Below are positions 33,417 to 45,576 of a DNA stretch of 64,000 bases, piece by piece; the stretch's first letter is position 1, and each line of letters starts with the position of its first letter. Source of the DNA: Sequoia sempervirens. Taxonomy: Eukaryota > Streptophyta > Pinopsida > Cupressales > Cupressaceae. The position numbers and the translations under genes were made by a program. The notes below the pieces were generated by a model. That model saw only the letters and a list, made by a program, of their open reading frames with translations, had not been told where the DNA came from and did no database searches. The stretch spans positions 160,712,635-160,776,634 of the forward strand of contig VDFB02047230.1 of assembly GCA_007258455.2 (NCBI GenBank), read 5' to 3'.

Positions 33417-35049
33417 TCTCCAGGTGTTGTGGATTCCTTCCCAGATCTGAGGGTATTGTGTTGGCTTGAATATTTTTTGCTGGGATAGCCTCCCAAGCGG
33501 TACAATTTTTCCTATTTTTGCAAAAAAAAAATTGTAAAATATTTTATGTGGGTATTTTATGAAAAATTTTGGGGTAAAATTTTATTGTAATTGGGCTTTA
33601 TTTAAAATTTTATTTGGGGAAATTTTTGGATCGACATTTTCTACGGAATATTCTGCTTGTACCAGGTCTGCATAGTTGGTCAACACTTGTCAATAGTACA
33701 CTATCAAATTTTGCATGCATCAATATTTGTATTGACCACATCCCATTGGTTGTCAGATCTACACACTCAACGAAAAATCATGCGGCTAGAGTCTTCTGTG
33801 GATCACATCCGACGTACTGAGGCAAATCAGTTGGCGGCTAACAGGTACATCTAGGTCATTTCCTTCCCCACCAATGAATACTGGCTTCAGTGTCAACAAC
33901 ATCCAATATCATTTAGCATGGCGGCTCCATCGATGTCATTGATCTGTCAATGACAATTGGTGTATGTCGATGACCTCTTATCTCCAAATTGGTCGTCCCG
34001 AGCTTTTATTGGTGGTTGTACTTTTTCAGAAGGTGAATTCAATCAGACAACATTTAATTCAGCCCCGTCTGACCACTTAATTGCTATAAGAAGGGCCCTG
34101 ATCATATCACATCATATTTGGTACCTTGGCCACTGTCTCCCATACTAGACCTATGTCACCGTCCAGGCATAATTGGCAGATCTTGGTTGTTGCTTTCTTG
34201 TTGGCTCATTTGTTTTCCAAATCGGCTACCTGTAGTTGGTATATTATTGTGACATCGGTGGTCAAAAGGTCACAACATCAAGGGTATTCCCATCCTATCC
34301 ATCAACATTCAAATCACTTGCTAGTCCGTTGTCTTGTCATTGGTGCATATTCTGAAACATCATCAACTGACCACATCATTGACATCCTTTACGTAGTACG
34401 ATGGAATATTCGATCGGTATGTCACTGTGATTTTGAAATATGTAAATTTGCAAGTAATATATCCCAACCATGTTAATGCCAATGAGTTATTGTATTTTGC
34501 TTTATTTGGTGGTGAGGTCATATGGGTGACCTGCATTTAGCACCTAGGTGCCACATTTTTGTGCCAATTTAGTTTTGGCTTGCTATGATTTTTCCCCTAA
34601 GTGCCTTTTTATAGGCCTTTTTCCATTTTCTCATAGCTTTTGCATACAGAGGCGAATTTTTTCAAACGAAATATCGTCGGAAAGGTGGAGATTCAAATTT
34701 TTTAATGGTGCAGATATTTTGTAAACATTTTGTAGTTTTGTGCCTCTTTTTCCAGGTTGAGCTCGATCATCGTTTTCTTCCTCCAAGCTCATATCTTTGT
34801 GCTCTGATCTCTGTTTTTCCCCAAATTTGTGGCATTGGGAAGGTATTCAAGAGCACTTTAGATCTACCCATGCACTTTTTTAGATTTATTTCCAGATTTT
34901 CATATTTTTAGTTTGTAGCTGATTTGATAGTTTGGAATACTTTGTTGTAAATTTGCAAAAAAGGTGTAAAGTTGTTTGGGAAAAAGGGGTTAATTTCTTG
35001 TATTGTGAGGGAAATTTTTTGTTTCTCCTCTGTAATATATGATTGTATC
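33417..35049 (+). other. Long Copia-3 leader before gag
   Basis: About 1.6 kb separate the primer binding site from the gag ATG at 35050, unusually long for a Copia element. The part from about 33640 to 34480 is richer in C and has several CG-containing motifs unlike its AT-rich flanks. Short frames here show no recognisable domain. It may be a captured or inserted sequence, or simply a long leader. Confidence 0.45.
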
Positions 35050-35845
35050 ATGGATTTTCAAAAAATTGTACTTCCAACTCCATATAGCTATCATGAGTGG
35101 AGATCTCAAATGGAGTTATTATTGTTAAAATCAAAGTTGCAAAGGATCACATTTGGTCAAGATCCATAACCCACAGGAGCAAAAGAGAAAAGAAAATGGC
35201 TTGATAGAAGGGATGAAGGTCTTGGTACTATGAAGTTGTCCATTTCTCTATATCTTAGATATCATGTTGCATCTTGCACTCATCCTAATGAAGCTTGGAC
35301 TACTTTAGAGACTCTCTTTGGTAAGCCATATAAGATGAGGAAATTTAAGTTGGAGAATGAACTAATGGGTCTTAATCCTTCAGATTTTGACAATATCCAA
35401 GAATTTTTCTCTAAGCTCAACTCTCTTAGATTGTAGTTATCTAATTGTGGGGTTAGTAAAGAGGATGAACAATTGATGCTTTCTATTCTTGCTAAGCTTG
35501 GTCCTGATTATTCAGTGTTTGTTTCTACATTTTATGCTACAATGGATGCCCTTGGAAATACATACAAAATTCCTTCTCTTGATGAATTTGCAGCTCAAAT
35601 CACAAGGGAACAAGCAAAGTTTGTACAGATGGGCGCATTGAAGTCTTCTACATCTCATGCTCTTATTACAAAGGATACAAAGGCTTCAAGTAGCAAAGGT
35701 AAGAAGAAAAACAAGGCTCCCAAGTCTAATGAGCAAGGTAAAGATCCTCCTTCACATAGCACTCCCGAGTCTACATCCTCTTCTAAAGAGGAATCATCTA
35801 AAAAGAAGTCAAAATGTACATATTGCAAAAGGCTAGGACATGATG
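35050..35845 (+). pseudogene. Copia-3 gag, N-terminal part up to the split zinc knuckle
   Basis: The frame begins MDFQKIVLPTPYSYHEW and continues in one register to 35845, with in-frame stops at about 35169 and 35436. It includes PNEAWTTLETLFGKP and DEFAAQITREQAKF, the style of copia gag (UBN2 type). A Lys/Ser-rich linker precedes the zinc knuckle. The knuckle begins CTYCKRLGH at about 35815-35841 and is then cut by the Copia-4 insertion. Its last cysteine is found on the far side, at 45585-45587. Confidence 0.85.
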
Positions 35846-38146
35846 TGTTGGATCTTGGTTCTGTTTATGGTTTGTCCTTGATGACAAAATCTCTTTTAGT
35901 TGGTTTCCTTGTTAGGATGGTTCTTTTTTCATATCATAGGTATTGGTTGTTTCTCATTCGGGCTTACACATATCGGCTTGAGTATGGTAGGGTCTCCCCG
36001 ATACACTTTGAAATGTATGTGTTGCCTTTCAGCAAGACATTTCTGATGTCATGTGGATTGAATTTAACATATAGGTTGCTTTCGGCGAGACATTCCTGTT
36101 GTCTTGGCGAGAGTGGAAAGGTCTATTGGCATGAGTTGTGTTCACCACTGAGAGGTCTTACTGAATGAGTCGAGTCTCATTGACTAACTTATAAGGAGGT
36201 TCATTAGTGTAAGAAATCCCTATCGGCATGTTATTTCATTGAGCGTTTTGTGTCTTGGGGATTGGCACAAGAAAGATTATTTCAGAAAGACTTGTCTTTT
36301 GTTTCGATGACTGAATGTGATCTCTATCGGAATATGTTATTCCATCAGTATGTGGTCTCAGTGAAATAGGAATGTCACACTGATCATAGATTAAAAGGAA
36401 ACTCATCGGAAAGAGCTTAAGGCTGTGGCCAAGAGTCATACCAAATGTGCAATGTCACACTAATCGATGTTGGATGGTTGCGTATTGGTAAGAGTCAGGG
36501 TTTTCAGAATAGGTCTCAGGGAAGTGGTTTTGTCTCGTCAACATCACATAGGGGATTCACTTTAGCCAGACTTTTTTCTTTCGGTGTGATGTCATAATAG
36601 GTGTTCAATGTCACACCGATAGCCATTGGACAATTTCCTTTGGCAGGACATTCTGGAAGTCTCAGCGAATAGGTGTGAATTTAGGGTGTTTCAGTATGAT
36701 TGAAATAATCTTCAAAGATTGTAGGTTACAATGACACAAGAGTTGAAAAGTCTTTTTGGTGAGACTCTTTCATTGAAGTGAGGTCTTGGCGAGGATGGTG
36801 TGTCTTGTCGACAAAGTCAAATGAATGACTTTCGATATAACCAAGTTGATCTATATGATGTCTCTCCGATATCAAAAGCTATAGTGATAGTGAATGATGG
36901 TTTCATTTCAATGAGAGAACCTTTTTGTATCATTGACCAGAAGGATGTTATGTGCTCTTAGCATGACATTATGTATTCGTTATGACTTCTCTCGACTCTG
37001 ATGGGTCTTGGCGAAAGCAAAAAACATAAGGTTTTCTGGTGACGTTATAGTTGCCTTCAGCATAACGTGTCATCAATTGAAATAATAAAGGAATAAGGAA
37101 AAAAATTTGAGGTTTATTTGGTGCATTTCTGGCTGGACGCTCAACAGTGGTTGATGGAGCCATGGGAGTTACAGATCTGTTTGGTATTTTTATTTATGCG
37201 TTTCATGCTACACGTACTGGTTTATAATCACCATTTTTCTTTATCTTCTCTCTGCATCTCTGTTACTAGTATGATAAATGATGCCCTAACTGAGTATTGT
37301 CATTCATGCATTAGAGGTTATGATTTTCTGTGGTGGATAGTTGTGTTTTTTAAGCAATGAAATGAACTCATACGTTACAGTTTTGTTGAGAAAGGCTGGG
37401 TTGGTTGTTTTGCCGTTACTCCTGAAGACAGTTACCTTTGTGGCAGATGTATAAATTGAAGCAGAAAACTCTTTTCTGTAGTTGTTGTGGCTATTGTTGT
37501 AACTCTGAGATTATCATTCTTTAGCTATATGAAAATATATGAATAAAACTCTACAATAAAATCTAAATAACAAGATGCAAAGATTGTAAATTTCTTCTCT
37601 ATGAAGTATTTTAGGGATTCAATTATTGAATCTTTAAGGTATTGTGTAGATGAGAAAACAGAGAAATATGTGCTTAACTAAAAAAAAAAAGAAATCCTCT
37701 GAGTTATTATTATTGTTCAAAATATAATTTGAGGAGTTGGTACTCCTTGAGATAGATATCTCTAAACGAGGGGCTGGTGCTCCTTGAGTGGGTGCTGAAA
37801 AATCAGCCTATAAGGCATTGTGAACAGTTGATTAAAAGATTAAGCCTGGAAGGCATTTTAGGAGTGGTTTTTATACCCTCGAAGGGTTTTCCACTCGGCA
37901 AAATATTTTGTCTCTTTGTCTTTCTGTGTACTCTCTGCTTTACAGTGTTGTTGTTGTTTCTGTTCATTGTTGGGATTATTACTTTTCTTAATTCTATTTA
38001 TGAATGATTACATTCAACTCATGAATGTTTTAATCAAAGTAATATTGAGATCAAATTTGAGCTATGTTTTTGAATTTTTGAAAATTGGTCAAATCTGTTA
38101 AGACACTGATTCAACCCCCCCTCTCAGTGTCATTTTAACTCCAACA
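35846..38146 (+). repeat. Copia-4 5' LTR
   Basis: This LTR matches 43281-45571 along its length. Its first ~1.2 kb carry many TCGGC-like motifs, several of them decayed to TTGGC, TCAGC or TAGCC relative to the right LTR. A TATAAAT box lies at 37450, about 1.6 kb from the LTR start and at the equivalent place in both LTRs. Confidence 0.93.
37450..37457 (+). promoter_or_regulatory. Candidate TATA box in the Copia-4 5' LTR
   Basis: TATAAATT occurs at 37450, 1604 bp into the left LTR, and again at 44887, 1606 bp into the right LTR. It is followed by about 700 bp to the LTR end, reasonable for R plus U5 in a 2.3-kb LTR. Conservation in both copies is weak support because the copies share descent. 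Confidence 0.4.
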
Positions 38147-38148
38147 AT

Positions 38149-38160
38149 TGGTTTCAGAGC
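38149..38160 (+). promoter_or_regulatory. Copia-4 primer binding site
   Basis: TGGTTTCAGAGC lies two bases after the left LTR end. It matches the initiator tRNA-Met site at all but one position. Confidence 0.88.
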
Positions 38161-38225
38161 GTAGGGTCCTCTGATAGGTTTTAACCACCTTGGATTGATC
38201 TTGGTCTTGGAGTTTATTTTTTTAA

Positions 38226-39900
38226 TGGCACATTCTCAAGACGGTGCCTCTATAACCAGAGCTCCGTTATTTGATGGAACAAATTATGTGTTCTAGAAAA
38301 TTAGAATGGAAGCTTTTCTTATTTCTTTTGATGTTGATGTTTGGAGCATGGTTATAAATGCTTACAATGTACCAACTTCTATTCCCACTGATCCTGCTGA
38401 TAAAAAGAGGTATGAAACAAATGCCATAGCTAAGCATGCCATCTTGTGTGGGTTAACTAAATATGTGTTCATTAAAGTCATGCATTGCAAATCTGCTCAT
38501 GATATCTGGGAAAAACTTGAAACTATATATCAAGGGAATGAGAAAGTCAAATTGTCAAAAATCGTTACTCTCAAACATCAGTTTGAGGAGTTGAAAATGA
38601 AGGATGATGAAAAAGTGGCTGAATGTTTCCTAAGAGTTGATGAAGTTGTCAATGCAATGAAAGGTCTAGGTTAAACTATTAATGAATTTGATGTAGTCAT
38701 AAAGGTTGTTAGAACCTTACCTTCCAAATTTGAATCTAAGGTTTCAGCCCTAGAAGAAAAGAAACACTTTGATCAGTTTACCTTAGACAGCCTGCAAGGA
38801 ATACTTACTGCCTATGAAATAGAATTAGCAAAAACAATTCAACAGGAAAAGAAACTACCTTTAACACTGAAAAGAAAGAAAATATCAAAGTCAGTGAATC
38901 AGAGTTGTCAGATTCTAAAGAATCCCATTTTTTTAGAAGATTTAAAAGGGGATCAGGAAAATATAAGGGAAAACTTCCCTTTAAATGTTTTAACTATGGG
39001 GAAATAGGTCACTTTGTTGCAAAGTGTCCCTATGATGATCAAATCTGTGACAACAAGACAACTGAAAAACAACCTAAGAAGAAGGTCTTCAAACCTAAAC
39101 GAAACTTCAATTTCAAAAAGAAGAAAAGTCTGTTTAGTAAGGATGAATCTGATTTTGAGTCTGAAGATTCATCAATTGAAGAAGATGAAACCTTGTTCAT
39201 AGCTGAAATTACTCAGCAACATGATTCAAACACTATTGATGTTGAAGAAGGTGTAGTAGATCTTGAAAGTGAGCTGAAATGTGCTTTACAAGAGGTCAGA
39301 AAACTCAAAAAACAAGTTCTTGATCAAGAACATAAACCAGGTCAAGAAATTTTCTCTCTGAAAACTTAGATTGAAGAAGCTAAAAGAGTTGAAGACTGTC
39401 TTCAAGAGATTGTAAGCTACAAAGATCAAGAAATTCAAAAACTGGAACATGAAGTAGTATGTCTTAGGAAGGAAATTGAAAAATATGAAAGCACTCTAAA
39501 ACTGAATGAGATGCTCAACAAGCAAAAGATGTATAAAGATAAAACTGGTGTTGGTTTTGAAAAGGGTGAATGCTCAACTGACATTGCAAAAAAAAATCCC
39601 TCTTCTGAAGTCAAAGGTTCAGGTTCAAATCACTTAGAATTTGGTAAGGATCATGTTCAGTCTTTAAGAGGTAATAGATCTTCATACAGAGTCAATCATT
39701 TCTTCTATGGTTATTGTTTTTTCTGCAACAAATTTGGCCATAAGGTGAGCACTTGTAGGCTTATGAATCCTAGATTACCCAGGTTTGGTCTTAGACAACA
39801 CTATGGTTTTGTTAGATAGATCAGATGTTTTAAATGCAATTCCTTGGGACATTTTGTCAAACAATGTAGAATTGATCTGCAATTGAAACAATAGAAAATT
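38226..39900 (+). pseudogene. Copia-4 gag with coiled coil and three zinc knuckles
   Basis: The N-terminal half (from an ATG near 38226, frame carried at 38306-38674) has NAIAKHAILCGLTKYVF and DIWEKLETIYQGNEKVK, typical of Sirevirus/copia gag. The frame shifts near 38855 and then remains constant through pol. Zinc knuckle one (CFNYGEIGHFVAKC, about 38986) has tyrosine for the second cysteine. Knuckle two (CFFCNKFGHKVSTC, about 39720) and knuckle three (CFKCNSLGHFVKQC, about 39829) are intact. Between knuckles one and two lies a heptad-rich coiled coil (about 39250-39520). In-frame stops occur near 38673, 39369, 39819 and 39893. Confidence 0.85.
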
Positions 39901-39945
39901 AAAAAGGTTTGGAAACCTAAGATTGTTAAAAACATTGAGCAAACT

Positions 39946-42900
39946 ATGTTGGTTCAAACAACTTTTCATTCCAAGAAAAAAGACTTATGGGTCCTGGACA
40001 GTGGATGTTCTAACCATATGATTGGCAACAAGGATAAGTTTATGAATCTTGAAGATTATGTAGGTGGATATGTTAAGTTTGGTGATAACTCTGGTATTCA
40101 AATTAAAGGTAGAGGTTCACTTCTTCTGAATGAAGACACTCCTATCTATAATGTGTACTATGTGGAAGGTCTCAAGCACAATATTCTAAGTGTTAGTCAA
40201 ATCTATGATAGTGGTTATCATGTTCTTTTCACTTCGCAGGGATGTGAGATTAAGAACAAGCTTGGAAAGGTTGTTGCAGCTGGAAGGATGACTAAAGGAA
40301 ATGTGTACAATCTTCTTGACACATCAAGCAATGACATTAATCAAGGTATGTGTCTAATGGGCCAAATTGAAGAGAACTGGTTATGGCATAAAAGATTAGG
40401 ACACATAAACTTTGAAAATCTGGTTAGAATTAGTAAAAATCAGAATGTTAGAGGTCTACCAATTCTTAGCAAGCCAGAAAATTCTGTGTGCAAAGAATGT
40501 CTAAGTGGTAAAAAAACTAAAATCAGCTTCAAAACAAAACAACATTCTTCTTCAAAACCTTTACAGCTTGTGCATACTGATTTATGTAGACCAACCAGAA
40601 CAAGGTCTATTAATGGTGAAATGTACTTTATGTTGTTTGTAGATGATTATACTAGAATGGTTTGGGTCACATTTCTTAAGCATAAATCAGAAGCATTTGA
40701 AAGGTTTAAAATCTTTCACAAAATGGTTGAGAAGGAATCTAATTTGAAACTTAAATTTATGTGATCTAACAAAGGAGGTGAGTTCACTTCTCAAGAGTTT
40801 ATTGATTACTATGAACATGGCATTAAAAGATAGTATGTTGCAACAAAAACATGTCAACAAAATGGGGTAGTTGAACGTAAGAATAGAACTGTAAAAGAAA
40901 TGGTTAGAACCATGCTAGATGAAGCTAAGTTGTCTGATATGTATTGGAAAGAAGCTATTCATACAACTGTATACATTTTGAATATAGTGTAGCTTAGGGT
41001 GAAATATAAACACACTCCTTAGGAACTTTGGTATGGAAAAACTGCTTCTGTCAAACACTTTAGAATTTTTGGAAGTAAGTGTTTTATCGAGAAAGATGAT
41101 GATAACCTTGGGAGCTTTCAATCAAAGAGTGATGAGGGTATATTTTTGGGATACTCAACTCACAACAAGGCTTATAAATGCCTTAACAAGAGGCTTAATA
41201 AGATTGTTGAAGTTGTTAATGTAAAATTTGATGAAAGACCACATTTGTATGCTAAATCTTTGCAGGATAATGAGGAAGAAGAACTTGAACCATAAATAAA
41301 TTCAAAAGGAACAGATACAACAAAGCCTAATACTGATCCAGCAAGCCCTAAAAATGAAACAACAAGTCTTGAAAAGGTTGTATCAAAAGCTCTAGCTAAA
41401 TATCACCCCAAAGATCAGATTATTGGGGATAAAAATGCAGGAGTTCAAACTAGAAGAAAGGGTGCAGAATCTGATGAAAAGGCACAAATTGATTTTTGTT
41501 TAGTTACTCAGTTTGAGACTAAATTTTTTAATGAAGCTCTCATAGATTCATGTTGGATTAATTCTATGTAGGAAGAAATTGATCAGATTGAGAAAAATCA
41601 GACTTGGGAGTTAGTCCCAAGACCAGATGACAAGAATGTCATTGGAGGCAAATGGATATACAAAAACAAGGTTGATGAAAATGGTAAAGTTATTCACAAC
41701 AAAGCAAGATTTTTCTACAAAGGCTATGCTCAACAAGAAGGTATTGATTTTGGTGAAACCTTTGCACCTGTTGCTAGACTAGAATCTATCAGAATATTCT
41801 TGGCTTATTCTGTTTACAAAAACTTTACTGTTTATCAAATGGATGTCAAAACTGCTTTTTTAAATGGCTATTTAGATGAAGAGGTCTATGTTGAACAACC
41901 CAAAGGATTTATTTGCAAAGATAAGCCTAATCATGTTTAAAGATTGAAAAAGGCCCTCTATGGCTTAAAACAAGCACCTAGAGCTTGGTACTCTAGGCTG
42001 TACAGTCATTTGCTTTCAAATGGTTTTGTTAGAGGAGGTGTAGACAGTAATATTTATGTTAAAACTGAAGGTTCTGATATTTTGGTTGTTGAAATTTACG
42101 TTGATGATACTATCTTTGGATGCAATAATGTCACCATGACTAAAAAATTCTCTCAGATAATGGAATCTGAGTTTGAAATGTTAATGTTAGGAGAATTAAA
42201 TTTCTTTCTAGGTCTTCAAATCTCTCAATGTGAGAATGGAATATTTCTTTCTCAAACCAAGTATGCTAAAGAGTTGCTTAAGAAATTTTAGATGGATGAA
42301 TTCCATCCAGTTAGCACTCCAATGATTACTGGATGCAAACTTACTAAAGTTGATGATTCTCCTGATACAAATCAAACGAAATATAGATCAATGATTGGTA
42401 GTGTTTTATATTTAATTGCCTCTAGACCTGACATTATGCAGGTAGTTTGCACTATTGCACATTTTCAGGCATCACCTAAAGAATCTCATGTTATTGCTGT
42501 TAAACGGATCTTTAGATACATTCAGGGCACTCTTGATTATGGTCTTTGGTATCCTAGATGCAATGATTTCTCTTTGATTGCTTATACTGATGCTAACTGG
42601 GCTGGTTGCTTGGATGATAAGAAAAGCACCAGTGGTGCTACATTCTTTCTTGGTGATCATTTAGTGGCATGGAACAACAAGAAACAAGTATCTGTTTCTC
42701 TTTCTAATGCTGAAGTAGAATACATTGCTACCACTTCATGCTGTACTAAAGTTCTTTGGATGAGTCATATTCTTTCAGATATGGGTATTGATGTTTCTAA
42801 ACCTATTTCCATTCTTTGTGATAACACTAGTGCGATAAATATTTCAAAAAATCCTGTTATGCACTCTCGCACTAAACATATTGCTATCAAGTTTTACTTT

Positions 42901-43020
42901 CTTCGAGAATTTTTTTTGGCTAATGAAGTCTGCTTACAGTTTGTTGGCTCACAAGATCAGGTGGTTGATATTTTTACTAAGTCCTTAGCTAAGGAGTTAT
43001 TTGAAAGGTTGAGACTTTGA
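39946..43020 (+). pseudogene. Copia-4 pol: protease, integrase, RT, RNase H
   Basis: The protease active site is VLDSGCSNHM (about 39990). The integrase zinc site (HKRLGHIN with CKECLSGKKTK) and core (HTDLC, VDDYTRMVW, QQNGVVERKN) follow. The second catalytic aspartate appears lost: SNKGGEF stands where SDNGGEF is usual. RT includes [18 protein letters not shown] and YGLKQAPRAWY, with YVDD at 42097-42108. RNase H has DANWAGCLDDKKSTSG and RTKHIAIKFYFLRE. All segments are in one frame with stops near 40764, 40833, 40992, 41022, 41295, 41571, 41940 and 42291, mostly C-to-T at CAG, CAA or CGA. It ends at 43020. Confidence 0.93.
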
Positions 43021-43070
43021 TTGGGAGTTATCTCTCAATATTTACTTCTCTAATTTTACTAGCATTGGCT

Positions 43071-43280
43071 AAGGGGGAACATATTATCTATTTTGATTCA
43101 CTTACAACTCTCCTACAATCTTGGTTGCTACATTGTTACTCTTTTTACAACTGTTTCTCATGATATTTTGGTTGGCATCTTAGTTGTGTTATGGCAATGC
43201 ACATTTTCTTCTATTCTTTTCCTTGAGGCAAAAAGGGGGAGAGTCATTTGCGTTTTTCCATCAAGGACAAAGGGGGAGTT
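43071..43280 (+). promoter_or_regulatory. Repeated polypurine tracts before the Copia-4 3' LTR
   Basis: Three G-rich purine tracts follow pol: AAGGGGGAA at 43071, AAAAGGGGGAGAG at 43231, and AAAGGGGGAG at 43269, the last directly before the LTR. The final one is the functional primer for plus-strand DNA synthesis by position. Multiplied polypurine tracts in this place are a known Sirevirus feature. Confidence 0.78.
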
Positions 43281-45571
43281 TGTTCGATCTTGGTTGTGTT
43301 TATGGTTTTTCCTTGATGACAAAATCTCTTTTAGTTGGTTTCCTTGTCAGGATGGTTCTTTTTGCATATCGCAGGTATTGGTTGTTTCTCATTCGGGCTT
43401 ACACATATCGGCTTGAGTATTGCAGGGTCTCCCCAATCCACTTTGAAATGTTTGTGTTGCCTTTCGGCAAGACATTTTTGATGTCATGTCGATTGAATTT
43501 AACATACAGGCTGCTTTCGACGTGACATTCCCATTGTCTCGGTGACAGTGGAAAGGTCTATCGGCATGAGTTGTGTTCACCACTGAGAGGTCTTACCGAA
43601 TGAGTTGGGTCTCACTGACTAACTCATAAGGTGGTTCATCAATGTAGGAAATCCCTATCAGCATGTTATTTCATCGAGCATTTTGTGTCTTGGTGACTAG
43701 CACAAGAAAGATTATTTCGGCAAGACTTTTCTTTTGTTTCGGCGACTGAATGTGATCTCTTTCGGCATATGTTATTCCATCGGTATGTGATCTCAGCGAA
43801 ATAGGAATGTCACACTAATTGGAGATTAAAAGGAAACTCATCGGCAAGAGCTTCAGGCTAAGAGTCATAGCGAATGTGCAATGTCACATCGAGCGATGGT
43901 GGATGGATGTGTATTGGCAAGAGTCAGGGTTTTCAGAATAGGTCTCGGCAAAGTGGTTTTGTCTTGCCGACATCACATAGAGGATTCACTTCGGCCAAAA
44001 TTTTTGCTTTCGGCGTGATGTCATAATAGGTGTTAAAATATTACACCGACAGTTGTTGGACAATTGCTTTCGGTAGGACATTCTGGAAGTCTTGGCGAAC
44101 AGGTGTGAATTTAGGGTGTTTCAGTATGATTGAAATAATCTTCAAAGATTGTAGGTTACAACGACACAAGAGTTGAAAAGTATTTTTGGTGAGAATCTTT
44201 CATCGAAGTGAGGTCTTGGCAAGGATGGTGTGTCTTATTGACAAAGTCAAATGAATGACTTTCGGTATAACCATGTTGATCTATATGATGTCTCTCTGAT
44301 ATCAAAAGCTATAGAGATAGTGAATGATGGTTTCATTTCAGTGAGAGAACCTTTTTGTCTCATTGACCAGAAGGATGTTATGTGCTCTCAACGTGACATT
44401 ATGTATTCGTTATGACTTCTCCTGACTTTGATGGGTCTTGGAGAAAGCAACAAACATAAGGTTTTCTGGTGATGTTATAGTTGCCTTCGGCATAACGTGT
44501 CATCAATGGAAATAATAAAGGAATAAGGAAATTTTTTTGAGGTTTATTTGGTGCATTTCTGGCTGGAAGCTCGATAGTGGTTGATGGAGCCATGGGAGTT
44601 ACAGATTTATTTTGTATTTTTAATTATGCATTTCATGCTGCACATACTGGTTTATAATCACCATTTTTCTTTATCTTCTCTCTGCATCTTTGTTACTAGT
44701 ATGACAAATGATGCCCTAACTGAGTATTTCCATTCATGCATTAGAGGTTATGATTTTCTGTGGTGGACAAATGTCCTTTTTAAGTAGTGAAATGAACTCA
44801 TACATTATAGTTTTGTTGAGAAAGGCTCTTAGCTAGGTTGGTTGTTCTACCGTTACTCCTAAAGACAATTACCTTTGTGGCAGATGTATAAATTGAAGCA
44901 TAAAACTCTTTTTTGTAGTTGTTGTGGCTGTTGTTGTAACTCTGAGATTATCATTCTTTGGCTGTATGAAAATATATGAATAAAAATCTACAATAAAATC
45001 TGAATAACAAGATGCAGAGATTATAAATTTCTTCTCTATGAAGTATTTATGGATTCAATTATTGAATCTTTAAGGTATTCTATAGATGAGAAAACAGAGA
45101 AATATGTGCTTAACTGAAAACAGAGAAATCCTCTGAGTTATTATTATTGTTCAAAATATAATTTGAGGGGTTGGTACTCCTTGAGATAGATATCTCTAAA
45201 CGAGGGGTTGGTTCTCCTTGAGTGGGTGCTCAAAAACTAGCCTATAAGGCATTGTGAATAGTTGAAAGCCTGGAAGGAATTTTGGGAGTGGTTTTTATAC
45301 CCCAGGAGGGTTTTCCACTTGGAAAAATCTTTTGTCTCTTTGTCTTTCTATGTGCTCTCTGCTTTACAGTGTTGTTGTTGTTTCTATTCACTATTGGGAT
45401 TATTAATTTTCTCAATTCTGTTTATGAATGATTACATTCAACTCATGAATGTTTTAATCGGAGTAATATTGAGATCAAATCTGAGCTATGTTTTTGAATT
45501 TTTGAAAATTGGTCAAATCTGTTAAGACACTGATTCAAACCCTCCCTCTCAGTGTCATTTTAACTCCAACA
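43281..45571 (+). repeat. Copia-4 3' LTR
   Basis: Begins TGTTCGATCTTGG directly after the polypurine tract and ends CCAACA directly before TGATG. It retains more intact TCGGC motifs than the left LTR. The frame 43184-43525 resembles a frame in the left LTR only because the LTRs are homologous. Confidence 0.93.
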
Positions 45572-45576
45572 TGATG

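Larger units (their letters stand above)
35846..45571 (+). mobile_element. Copia-4: Sirevirus-like Ty1/copia element nested in Copia-3
   Basis: LTRs of 2301 bp (35846-38146) and 2291 bp (43281-45571) begin TGTT and end CCAACA. The 5-bp sequence TGATG lies directly before the left end (35841-35845) and directly after the right end (45572-45576), a perfect target-site duplication. The long LTRs, a gag with coiled coil and three zinc knuckles, and repeated polypurine tracts downstream of pol are all hallmarks of the Sirevirus lineage. The coding region keeps one frame for about 4.1 kb but has roughly eleven stops and one frameshift, so it is dead. Confidence 0.93.

Noticed and set aside
35846..36168. 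The 231-residue frame 35473-36168 as one long gag protein.
   Set aside because: From 35846 on it reads into the Copia-4 LTR. The real gag sequence stops at the insertion point.
43093..43525. Overlapping hydrophobic frames near the end of Copia-4 as a possible envelope-like ORF, which some Sireviruses have.
   Set aside because: They straddle the polypurine tracts and LTR and also occur in the left LTR. No env-like ORF separates pol from the tracts.
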